Below, in pieces: positions 57,458 through 64,000 of a stretch of 64,000 nucleotides of DNA (position 1 is its first letter; every line of letters starts with the position of its first letter). The stretch covers positions 1 through 64,000 of the forward strand of contig NZ_JAJLQZ010000020.1 of the NCBI RefSeq assembly GCF_020991375.1. Reading direction: 5' to 3'. The notes beneath the pieces were generated by a model, which saw nothing but the letters and a program-made list of their open reading frames with translations, made no database searches and was not told the DNA's origin. A program made the translations under genes and the position numbers. Origin of the DNA: Glycomyces amatae. Its GTDB lineage: Bacteria > Actinomycetota > Actinomycetes > Mycobacteriales > Micromonosporaceae.

Positions 57458-58438
57458 TCACACCGCCCGGGCCAGGAACACGCCCATGTAGCCGCGCTCG
57501 TCCGTCCAGCACGCCTCCGGCTCGAACCCGCTCGCCTGCAACTGGTTCTCCAGCTCGCCCCGGTGGAACTTGACGGAGACGCCCGTGCGGATCTCCTCCC
57601 CGGCGCGGAAGCCGACGTCGAGCGCCAGGGCCGCGACGTCCACCGCCATCGCCCGCATCGCCCGCAGCCGCATGTCGATCGTCGCGGTGTCGCCGTCCCA
57701 CAAGACGACGTGCTCGAAGTCGTCGGGCCGGAAATCGGCGTCCAGCCGGTGGTTGAGGACGTACAGGACGTTCCGGTTGAACTCGGCGGTCACCCCCGCC
57801 GCGTCGTTGTACGCGGCGAGGATCACCTCGGGGTCCTTGACCAGGTCGGCGCCCAGCAGGAACCGGTCGCCCGGGCGCACCGCCTCGCGCAGGTCGCGCA
57901 GGAACCGGCTGCGCTCCGGCCCGGTGAAGTTCCCGAAGGTCCCGCCGAGGAACGCCACCAGGCGCGCGCCGCCGCGGTCGGGCAGCTGGTCCAGGTCCCG
58001 CGTGAAGTCCCCGACGACGCCCCCGAGGCGCGCGCCCGGGTAGGCGTCGGCGAGCTCCAGCAGCACCTCCCGCAGCTGCCCGGCGGCCACGTCGAAGGGC
58101 CAGAACGCGTCCAGCCGGCCCGCCCCGGCCAGCGCGTCGAGGACCGGGCGGATCTTCTCGGCCCGCCCCGCGCCCAGCTCGACCACCGACACCGGCCCGT
58201 CCCCCAGCGCCCCGGCGATCGCCGCCGCGTGGTCGCGGAGGATCGCGCGCTCGCTGCGCGTCTGGTAGTACTCGGGCTGGCGGGTGAGCTCGCCGAACAT
58301 GGCCGAACCGCGCCCGTCGTAGTGCAGGCGCATCGGCAGGCGCTTGGGGTGCGAGGTCAGGCCGTGCCTGACGTCGAGTCGCAGCGCCGCCTCGAGATCG
58401 GTCTCGGCGACGCAGATCCGCAGTTCCGGAGCAGGCAC
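57458..58438 (-). CDS. egtD: L-histidine N-alpha-methyltransferase EgtD
   Basis: A 326-aa SAM-dependent enzyme that trimethylates histidine to hercynine, the first step of ergothioneine synthesis. YDGRGSAMFGELTRQPEYYQ is the substrate domain opening, VVELGAGRAEKIRPVL the SAM loop, FLGGTFGNF and the LLGADLVKDPEVILAAYNDA region normal. A TAAGAT box ends six bases before GTG 58438, so the message is probably leaderless. No egtA, egtB, egtC or egtE lies nearby, unlike the usual egt cluster. Confidence 0.93.
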   Translation of the reverse strand: MPAPELRICVAETDLEAALRLDVRHGLTSHPKRLPMRLHYDGRGSAMFGELTRQPEYYQTRSERAILRDHAAAIAGALGDGPVSVVELGAGRAEKIRPVLDALAGAGRLDAFWPFDVAAGQLREVLLELADAYPGARLGGVVGDFTRDLDQLPDRGGARLVAFLGGTFGNFTGPERSRFLRDLREAVRPGDRFLLGADLVKDPEVILAAYNDAAGVTAEFNRNVLYVLNHRLDADFRPDDFEHVVLWDGDTATIDMRLRAMRAMAVDVAALALDVGFRAGEEIRTGVSVKFHRGELENQLQASGFEPEACWTDERGYMGVFLARAV

Positions 58439-58490
58439 GACATGATCTTATGCCGTTATTGTCCCGATTGCGGGCGAGTCGGCGGCCGCG

Positions 58491-59387
58491 TCAGGGCGCG
58501 CCCGGGACCGTGCACGCCTGCGCGGCGATCTGGCCCGCGTAGCGCAGCGCCGCGCCGACCACCGTCGGGTTGCCCCAGGCCGCGAGCCGGTCCAGCCCCA
58601 TCCAGCCCGCCGAGGTGAGCCAGCCCAGGAGCCCCGACGTGTACGCGTCGCCCGCGCCGATCGCGTCGACCACCTCGACCTGCGGGGCGGCCGCCTCGGT
58701 CACGTGGTTGCGGTGGAAGGCCACCGAACCGGCGTCGCCGAGGGTCACCACCACCATCTCGGGCCCGGTCTCGAGCCACTCGCGGGCGACCGCGTCGGTG
58801 GCCCGGTCCGGGTAGAGCCGGGCCAGGTCGCGCTCGGAGACCCGCACCAGGGTCGCGAGGCCGACCAGGCGCTCGGTGCGCTCGCGGACCTTCGCCGTGT
58901 CGCCCATGGCGCTCAGGCGGATGTTGGGGTCGAACGAGACCGGGACGACGCGGCGCGCCCGGTTCACCCAGTGCTCGATCACGCGGGCCGACGGCTCCAG
59001 GTAGGCCGCGAGCGAACCGAAGTGGACGAGGTCCACCCGGCCCGGGTCGGGCTTGGGCAGGGCCCGGCCCTCCCACGCGAAGTCGGCGGTGCCGCTGGTC
59101 CAGTAGTCGTGGTCGGCGCGCCCGTCCTCGCCGACGACCGCGAGCGCCAGCGTCGAGGGCAGGTCGGTGCGGTGCAGCCAGTCGCGGCGCACGCCCGCCG
59201 AGATGTGGCGGCGCCAGACCTGGCGCCCGAAGTGGTCGCCGCCGACCGAGCCGATGAGCGCGGTGGGGACGCCGCGCCTGGCGAGCGCGACCGCGGTGTT
59301 GGCGGGGCCGCCGCCGCACGTCGGCCGGAGCTGCCCGCCGGGGGCGGGGACGAGGTCGATGACGTTCTCGCCTGCCACGAGGATCAA
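58491..59387 (-). CDS. PfkB-family carbohydrate kinase
   Basis: A 298-aa ribokinase/fructokinase-type enzyme. GGGPANTAVALARRGVPTAL followed by IGSVGGDHFG is the N-terminal signature and DAIGAGDAYTSGLLGWL the C-terminal one with the catalytic Asp (GAGD). It phosphorylates a sugar such as fructose; the specificity cannot be read. ATG 59387 begins the first strand (MILVAGENVIDLVPAPGGQL). It lies 52 bp from egtD in the same direction. Confidence 0.92.
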   Translation of the reverse strand: MILVAGENVIDLVPAPGGQLRPTCGGGPANTAVALARRGVPTALIGSVGGDHFGRQVWRRHISAGVRRDWLHRTDLPSTLALAVVGEDGRADHDYWTSGTADFAWEGRALPKPDPGRVDLVHFGSLAAYLEPSARVIEHWVNRARRVVPVSFDPNIRLSAMGDTAKVRERTERLVGLATLVRVSERDLARLYPDRATDAVAREWLETGPEMVVVTLGDAGSVAFHRNHVTEAAAPQVEVVDAIGAGDAYTSGLLGWLTSAGWMGLDRLAAWGNPTVVGAALRYAGQIAAQACTVPGAP

Positions 59388-59689
59388 CGGGGGCTCCTTC
59401 CGGTCGGGCGCGAGTGCCGCTGCGGAGAGGGTATTGCAGGCCCCTGACGGCCCGGAAGTCGGATTCGCGCCTCGGTGGGGGACGCGTCCGGGTTCGGGGC
59501 CCGGCCCGAGGCGAGGAGACCGCCGCCGCGGCGGACGCGGACCGGCGAGGCGGCCCGAACGCCCCGGCGGCGAACCGGGACCGGCCCGAAAGCGCGCCGC
59601 GCGGCGAGACCCGCCCGCCCGGCGCCTGCTGGGCCACGCCCGGGCGGGGCGGTGCGCCGCCCTCCCCGGCGGTCGTTCAGGATGGAGCC

Positions 59690-60325
59690 ATGTCCACCGA
59701 AGAGGCCGACGCCGGGACCGCCGCCCACGGGAACGCCGACCGCGAGACCGGCACCGATACCGACACCCGCGACGACACCGACGGCCCCGCCGACCGGGCC
59801 GAGGCCGCGAAGGCCTCCCGCCCCAAGCAGCGCCGCATGCGCGACATGGCGCTGTCCATGGCCGTGCTCCTGCTCCCGATCGGCCTCTTCTACCTCGGCT
59901 GGAACTGGATCGCCGCGGACCGCCAGGTCAGCGTGGTCGACACCGGCGAGAACTACACGACCGCGGCCAGCCTCGGCCTGACCGTGATCGAACCGGCGCT
60001 CAGCGACGACTGGAAGCCGATCTCGACCGACCTGAAGGTCGAGGGCGAGGCCGTCACCCTGCGCACCGGCTGGTACTCGCCCGAAGGCCACGGCCTCCAG
60101 CTCGTGCAGACCACGGGCCCGATCGCGGACGTCAACGAGGGCCTGACCGGCACCGGCACGCCCGTCGACGCCGCCGGCGTCACCTGGTCCTCGTACGAGC
60201 TGAGCAGCGGCGAGGCGTGGACGGCCGAACTGGCCGGCGCCACCGTGGTCATGATGGCCGAACCCGACGGCGTGGACGAACTCCCCGAACTCGCCGAAGG
60301 CGTGGTCGACGCCGCCACCGGCTGA
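59690..60325 (+). CDS. DUF4245 membrane-anchored protein
   Basis: A 211-aa protein of the DUF4245 family with an acidic cytosolic N terminus, one helix (MALSMAVLLLPIGLFYLGWN) and an extracellular domain (TAASLGLTVIEPALSDDWKP, LRTGWYSPEGHGLQLVQTTG, LAGATVVMMAEPDG). Function unknown; the gene is a regular neighbour of xseB/xseA and ispH in actinobacteria, as it is here. ATG 59690 is preceded by GGAG. The long upstream frame is rejected as GC-rich shadow. Confidence 0.85.
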   Translation: MSTEEADAGTAAHGNADRETGTDTDTRDDTDGPADRAEAAKASRPKQRRMRDMALSMAVLLLPIGLFYLGWNWIAADRQVSVVDTGENYTTAASLGLTVIEPALSDDWKPISTDLKVEGEAVTLRTGWYSPEGHGLQLVQTTGPIADVNEGLTGTGTPVDAAGVTWSSYELSSGEAWTAELAGATVVMMAEPDGVDELPELAEGVVDAATG

Positions 60326-60505
60326 CCCCGGCCCCGCCGCACCGGCAGGGCCGCGTGACCCGGCCGTCGTGGACCGCAAGTCGAGACTCGCCGCGGACAC
60401 CGCCCGAAGCCCTGCCGCGCCCTTTTCGCACCCCCGCGCCATCGTTGAACCGGGGCCCCAGGGCGCCCGATCCGACCGCACACGCCCGGACGCGCCGGAG
60501 CCGGT

Positions 60506-60721
60506 TCAGTCCCCGGCCTCGTCGTCCTCACCGGAGCCGGTGCGGGCCTGGAGGCGCTCCCGGGCGCCCTCCAGATGCGACTGGCACAGGTCCGCCAGCG
60601 CCTCGCCCCGCTCCCACAGCTTCAGCGACTCCTCCAGGGTCGCGCCGCCCGCCTCCAGGCGCTCGACCGTCGCCACCAGCTCCGCCCGGGCCTCTTCGTA
60701 GCTCAACCGCTCGTCGCTCAC
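60506..60721 (-). CDS. xseB: Exodeoxyribonuclease VII small subunit
   Basis: A 71-aa small subunit of exonuclease VII. RLSYEEARAELVATVERLEA followed by GGATLEESLKLWERGEALAD is the complete family signature. GTG 60721 overlaps the xseA stop by 4 bp (GTGA), so the two subunits are translated together from one message. The acidic tail GSGEDDEAGD is common in actinobacterial forms. Confidence 0.95.
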   Translation of the reverse strand: MSDERLSYEEARAELVATVERLEAGGATLEESLKLWERGEALADLCQSHLEGARERLQARTGSGEDDEAGD

Positions 60722-61998
60722 GACGCCTCCTTCTCCGTCACCTCGGCCCGCAGCGTCCCCGCCGCGAGCCGCACCTCGATCCGCTCCCCGGCCTCGCCCG
60801 CGTCCCGCACCACCGCGCCCGACCCGGCGTCGGTGACGATCGCGTACCCGCGGTCGAGCGTGGACTGCGGCGAGAGCGCCCGCAGCCGCGCCCGCAGATG
60901 CTCCAGGTCGTCGATCGACCGCTCCAGGCGCGACCCCGTCCGCGCGCGCATCCGGTGCACCAGGTTCGCGACGGCCTCCCCGCGGGCCTCCAGCATCGTC
61001 TCGGGCCGGGCCAGCACCGGCCGGGCCCGCAGCGCCGCGACCGCGTCCGCCTCCTTGACGAGCTTCACCTGGAGGGCCTGGCGCAGCCGCGTCCGCGCGA
61101 TGTTCATCCCGCGCTGCTCCTCGGCGAGGTCCGGGACGACCTTCTTGCCCGCCTCCGTGGGCGTCGAGGCGCGCCAGTCGGCCACGTAGTCGAGGATCGG
61201 CGTGTCCGGCTCGTGCCCGATCGCCGAGACCACCGGCGTGACCGCCTCGGCCACCGCCCGGCACAGCGTCTCGTCCGAGAACGGCAGCAGGTCCTCCATC
61301 GAACCGCCGCCGCGGGCGATCACGATGACCTCCACATCGGGGTCGCGGTCGAGTTCGGCGAGCGCCGCGCACACCTCCGCGACCGCGCGCGGGCCCTGGA
61401 CGGCGACCTCACGGACCGCGAAGTCCGCGGACGGCAGCCGGGCCTTGGCGTTCTTCAACACGTCCCGCATCGCGTCCGAGGCGCGCCCGGTGATCAGCCC
61501 GATCCGGTACGGCAGGAACGGCAGCGGCTTCTTGCGGGCGGCCGCGAACAGGCCCTCGGCGGCCAGGAGCCGCTTGAGCCGCTCCAGGCGCGCCAGCAGC
61601 TCGCCCAGGCCGACCTGCCGGATCTCCCGCACGTGCAGCGACAGCGACCCGTTCTTGTCCCACCACTGCGCCTGGGCGCGGATCACCACCTGCGCGCCGT
61701 CGCGCAGCGGCGGGTCGCAGGCCGCGACCGCGCCGGTGAAGTCCACGACCCGCATCGACACCTCGGCCGAGGGGTCGCGCAGCGTCAGGTACACGGTGCG
61801 GCCGCGGTGGCTGATCTCGGTGATCTGGCCCTCCGTCCACACCTCGCCCAAGCGCGCGAGCCAGTCCCCGATCTTCTTGGACACCACCCGCAGCGGCCAC
61901 GGGTTCTCGGCGCTCATCGGCGCGCCCGGCCCCGTGGCGGGCCGGGACGGGGCCCCGGGGGCGGGCGGCTCGGCGGCGCTGCTCGGTGCGTCGGTCAC
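60718..61998 (-). CDS. xseA: Exodeoxyribonuclease VII large subunit
   Basis: A 426-aa large subunit of the single-strand-specific exonuclease VII. The N terminus (PWPLRVVSKKIGDWLARLGE) begins the OB-fold and WTEGQITEISHRGRTVYLTL binds DNA; IGLITGRASDAMRDVLKNAK and VIARGGGSMEDLLPFSDE hold the catalytic segment, and SAIGHEPDTPILDYVADWRA the last. It is divergent from ispH. The GTG start gives a slightly long Pro/Ala-rich N-terminal tail; an internal start at MSAENPW is an alternative. Confidence 0.95.
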   Translation of the reverse strand: MTDAPSSAAEPPAPGAPSRPATGPGAPMSAENPWPLRVVSKKIGDWLARLGEVWTEGQITEISHRGRTVYLTLRDPSAEVSMRVVDFTGAVAACDPPLRDGAQVVIRAQAQWWDKNGSLSLHVREIRQVGLGELLARLERLKRLLAAEGLFAAARKKPLPFLPYRIGLITGRASDAMRDVLKNAKARLPSADFAVREVAVQGPRAVAEVCAALAELDRDPDVEVIVIARGGGSMEDLLPFSDETLCRAVAEAVTPVVSAIGHEPDTPILDYVADWRASTPTEAGKKVVPDLAEEQRGMNIARTRLRQALQVKLVKEADAVAALRARPVLARPETMLEARGEAVANLVHRMRARTGSRLERSIDDLEHLRARLRALSPQSTLDRGYAIVTDAGSGAVVRDAGEAGERIEVRLAAGTLRAEVTEKEAS

Positions 61999-62019
61999 GT
62001 GGCCAGCCTAACTGTGGGG

Positions 62020-62048
62020 TGTGACGAAACCGGACGGCCGGTTACCAT
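62020..62048 (+). promoter_or_regulatory. Promoter of leaderless ispH
   Basis: TGTGAC (62020-62025), a 17-bp spacer and TACCAT (62043-62048) end six bases before GTG 62055; no ribosome site is seen. Confidence 0.6.
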
Positions 62049-62054
62049 CGAGGC

Positions 62055-63038
62055 GTGGCAGACCCGAAGCGAGTGTTGTTGGCCAAGCCGCGCGGGTACT
62101 GCGCGGGCGTGGACCGAGCCGTGGAGACCGTCGAGAAGGCGCTGGAGCTCTACGGCGCCCCCGTCTACGTGCGCAAGGAGATCGTGCACAACCGGCACGT
62201 GGTGGAGACGCTCGCCGGCAAGGGCGCGGTCTTCGTCGAGGAGAACGAGGAGGTGCCGCCGGGCTCGGTGGTGGTCTTCTCCGCCCACGGCGTGGCGCCC
62301 GAGGTCCACGACCAGGCCGCCGAGCGCGACCTGAAGGCCATCGACGCGACCTGCCCGCTCGTGACCAAGGTGCACCAGGAGGCGCGGCGCTTCGCGCGCG
62401 AGGACTACGACATCCTGCTCATCGGCCACGAGGGCCACGAGGAGGTCATCGGCACGTCCGGCGAGGCCCCCGCGCACATCCAGCTCGTGGACGGGCCCGA
62501 CTCGGTCGAGGGGATCAGCGTCCGCGACCCCGAGAAGGTCGTGTGGCTCTCGCAGACGACGCTGTCGGTGGACGAGACCATGGAGACCGTGGACCGGCTC
62601 AAGAAGCGCCTGCCGATGCTCCAGAACCCGCCGAGCGACGACATCTGCTACGCGACCCAGAACCGCCAGCAGGTGGTCAAGGACATCGCCGCCGACTGCG
62701 ACGTGATGCTCGTGGTCGGCTCCAAGAACTCCTCGAACTCGGTGCGGCTCGTGGAGGTCGCGGTGCAGCACGGGGCCGGGAGCGGGCACCTCATCGACTT
62801 CGCGCACGAGATCGAGGACGCCTGGCTCGAGGGCGCCGCCACGGTCGGGCTGTCCTCGGGCGCGTCGGTGCCCGACAACCTCGTGCAGGACGTGCTCGCC
62901 CACCTGGCCGAGCGTGGTTTCGCCAGCGTCGAGGAGTTCGAGCCGGTGACCGAGAAGCTCACCTTCTCGCTGCCGCGCGAGCTCGTGAAGGACCTGAAGG
63001 CCGCGGAGAAGGCGAAGGCCGAGGCGGCCGCGCGATAG
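62055..63038 (+). CDS. ispH: 4-hydroxy-3-methylbut-2-enyl diphosphate reductase
   Basis: A 327-aa iron-sulfur enzyme for the last step of the methylerythritol phosphate pathway, making IPP and DMAPP. The three cluster cysteines are present at Cys16 ([11 protein letters not shown]), Cys100 ([12 protein letters not shown]) and Cys198 ([11 protein letters not shown]). Conserved His78 ([11 protein letters not shown]) and His125 (GHEGHEE) are intact. GTG 62055 follows a TACCAT box, so the message is leaderless. Classical neighbour of xseA/xseB. Confidence 0.96.
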   Translation: MADPKRVLLAKPRGYCAGVDRAVETVEKALELYGAPVYVRKEIVHNRHVVETLAGKGAVFVEENEEVPPGSVVVFSAHGVAPEVHDQAAERDLKAIDATCPLVTKVHQEARRFAREDYDILLIGHEGHEEVIGTSGEAPAHIQLVDGPDSVEGISVRDPEKVVWLSQTTLSVDETMETVDRLKKRLPMLQNPPSDDICYATQNRQQVVKDIAADCDVMLVVGSKNSSNSVRLVEVAVQHGAGSGHLIDFAHEIEDAWLEGAATVGLSSGASVPDNLVQDVLAHLAERGFASVEEFEPVTEKLTFSLPRELVKDLKAAEKAKAEAAAR

Positions 63039-63123
63039 CGCGCGGCCGGGTAGTCCGTTCGCGTTGCCGGGCCGTCCGCCCTTGCGGCCGGCCCTTCCGC
63101 GCCCGGTCCCGCTTCACTCTTTC

Positions 63124-63225
63124 GGGTGACACGGGCGCCGCCGGTCCCGGTTTTTGTCGCACCCGAGCGGGAAAGTCGGCCTTACCTTTCCCCTCTCGGG
63201 AGGGTGGGGGTTAGGGACGGCAGAC
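63124..63225 (+). repeat. G-quadruplex repeat, copy 2
   Basis: Shares the architecture of 56647-56751, ending in GGGAGGGTGGGGGTTAGGG (63199-63217). It lies between the convergent ispH and rmuC genes. Confidence 0.7.
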
Positions 63226-63263
63226 GGCCTTGAGCCCCGCGGCGCCCGGGGCGATCATCGCCC

Positions 63264-63326
63264 GCTCACCGCTCACCGCTCACCGCTCACCGCTCACCGC
63301 TCACCGCTCACCGCTCACCGCTCACC
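63264..63326 (+). repeat. GCTCACC x9 tandem heptamer
   Basis: Nine exact head-to-tail copies of GCTCACC (63 bp). The right-hand ~2.5 copies encode the last residues and stop of rmuC (VSGER then TGA at 63310-63308). With a 7-bp unit, slippage would change the reading frame at the extreme C terminus. Confidence 0.95.
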
Positions 63327-64000
63327 GCGTCCGAGTCCCACGTCGGCCTCCTCGCCGGGGTCACCACCGGCGCCGGCGACTCGGGCGCCTCGCCCGCGAC
63401 CTCCAGCTCGCTGAACCGCCGCGCCGTCACCAGCAGCCGCGACTCCACGCTCGCCACCGCCGCGTTGTACGAGCCCACCGCCGCCTCCAGCGACGAGCCC
63501 AGCCGCGAGAAGTGCCCCGCCACCGACCCCAGCCGCTCGTGCAGCTCCCGGCCCAGCCGGTGCACCTCCTTGGCGTGCACCGCCAGCGCCTCCTGCCGCC
63601 ACGTGTGCGCCACCGTCCGCAGCAGCGCCATCAGCGTCGCCGGGGAGGCGATCACCACCCCGCGCCCGAACGCGTCCTCCAGCAGCGCCGGGTCCCCCCG
63701 CAGCGCCGCGTCCAGGAACGCGTCCGCCGGCACGAACAGCACCACCATCTCCGGCGTGTCCTCGAACGCCCGCCAGTACTCCTTGCCCGCCAGCGACTCC
63801 ATGTGCCGCCGCAGGTGCTTCCCGTGCGTCTTCAGCAGCTCGTCGCGCAGCCCCTCGTCCTCCGACTCCAGCGCCTGGAGGTAGGCCTGGAGCGGCGCCT
63901 TCGCGTCCACCACGAGCTGGCGCCCGCCCGACAGCCGCACCACCAGGTCGGGCCGCACGCCGCGACCGTCCACCAGCCCGGACTGCTGCTCGGAGAAGTC
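63308..64000 (-). CDS. rmuC: DNA recombination protein RmuC (3' part)
   Basis: The C-terminal ~230 residues of RmuC, a predicted nuclease-fold protein that limits DNA rearrangements. VRPDLVVRLSGGRQLVVDAK and APLQAYLQALES hold the PD-(D/E)xK-like core (Asp and Lys), and EMVVLFVPADAFLDAALRGD plus VVIASPATLMALLRTVAHTW are diagnostic. The 5' part, with the usual coiled coil, lies beyond the window end. The stop lies inside the heptamer repeat. Confidence 0.92.
   Translation of the reverse strand, partial: DFSEQQSGLVDGRGVRPDLVVRLSGGRQLVVDAKAPLQAYLQALESEDEGLRDELLKTHGKHLRRHMESLAGKEYWRAFEDTPEMVVLFVPADAFLDAALRGDPALLEDAFGRGVVIASPATLMALLRTVAHTWRQEALAVHAKEVHRLGRELHERLGSVAGHFSRLGSSLEAAVGSYNAAVASVESRLLVTARRFSELEVAGEAPESPAPVVTPARRPTWDSDAVSGER

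Noticed and set aside
59167-62334. A 1055-aa rightward frame over the DUF4245, xseB and xseA genes
   Set aside because: Arg/Pro-rich translation with no motif; the three genes beneath have clear families.
63264-63326. CRISPR array
   Set aside because: Units of 7 bp with no spacers; a simple tandem repeat.

Overview
The window is very GC-rich chromosomal DNA from a mycelial-type actinomycete. The signs are GTG and TTG starts, strong third-position GC, many TANNNT boxes 6-8 bp ahead of start codons (leaderless transcription), XRE/DUF397 genes, ergothioneine and Mec/CysO/CysM cysteine genes, an acyl-CoA carboxylase epsilon subunit, and the M. tuberculosis-like order mec-cysO-cysM ... murI-phosphodiesterase. 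The genus cannot be fixed from the sequence alone; Glycomycetaceae or a relative would fit. No rRNA, tRNA, CRISPR array, intact insertion sequence or prophage was seen. Layout, part 1: 0-9.6 kb holds a gene end, a Nudix hydrolase, a metallo-hydrolase, an erythromycin-esterase/NmrA pair, uppP, an epimerase behind a MerR-type promoter, and two paralogous lipoproteins on either side of an opposing metallo-hydrolase. 9.6-13.8 kb holds an ArsR-controlled SRPBCC operon with twin operators, then a TetR regulator divergent from a leaderless acetyltransferase whose start codon lies inside a perfect palindrome. 13.9-16 kb is an accessory patch with an XRE regulator, a triple-repeat DUF397 protein and two overlapping unknown genes reading away from them. 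16.2-21.9 kb holds small housekeeping families (one frameshifted), a Drr-type ABC exporter and an EXLDI protein under a 25-bp palindrome. 22-33 kb is core metabolism: spo0M, pncB, mec-cysO-cysM, murI, a cyclic-nucleotide phosphodiesterase-like gene, a DUF3352 protein, dgt, then vapBC and trmB. Layout, part 2: 34-38.5 kb contains the most unusual protein, an ECF sigma factor fused in one chain to a zinc-binding anti-sigma domain, membrane segments and a large extracellular adhesin-like domain. 38.5-45 kb holds a PH-domain protein, a LuxR-type regulator, and divergent birA/accD with overlapping leaderless promoters, followed by an NYN-domain gene, accE and maf. 45-54.6 kb holds GntR/cytosine-deaminase and MerR/DUF2306 regulator-target pairs, a thioredoxin-like protein, HelD and membrane proteins. 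55.0-56.8 kb is a gene-poor, repeat-rich segment bounded by a 47-bp direct repeat. 56.8-64 kb holds a histidine phosphatase, egtD, a sugar kinase, DUF4245, xseBA, ispH and the 3' part of rmuC. Dispersed elements: two related ~65-bp palindromic-ended repeats recur nine or more times in four intergenic regions, and a ~100-bp G-quadruplex-bearing repeat occurs twice. Several regulators sit next to dyad operators, so much of the local control can be read directly from the sequence.
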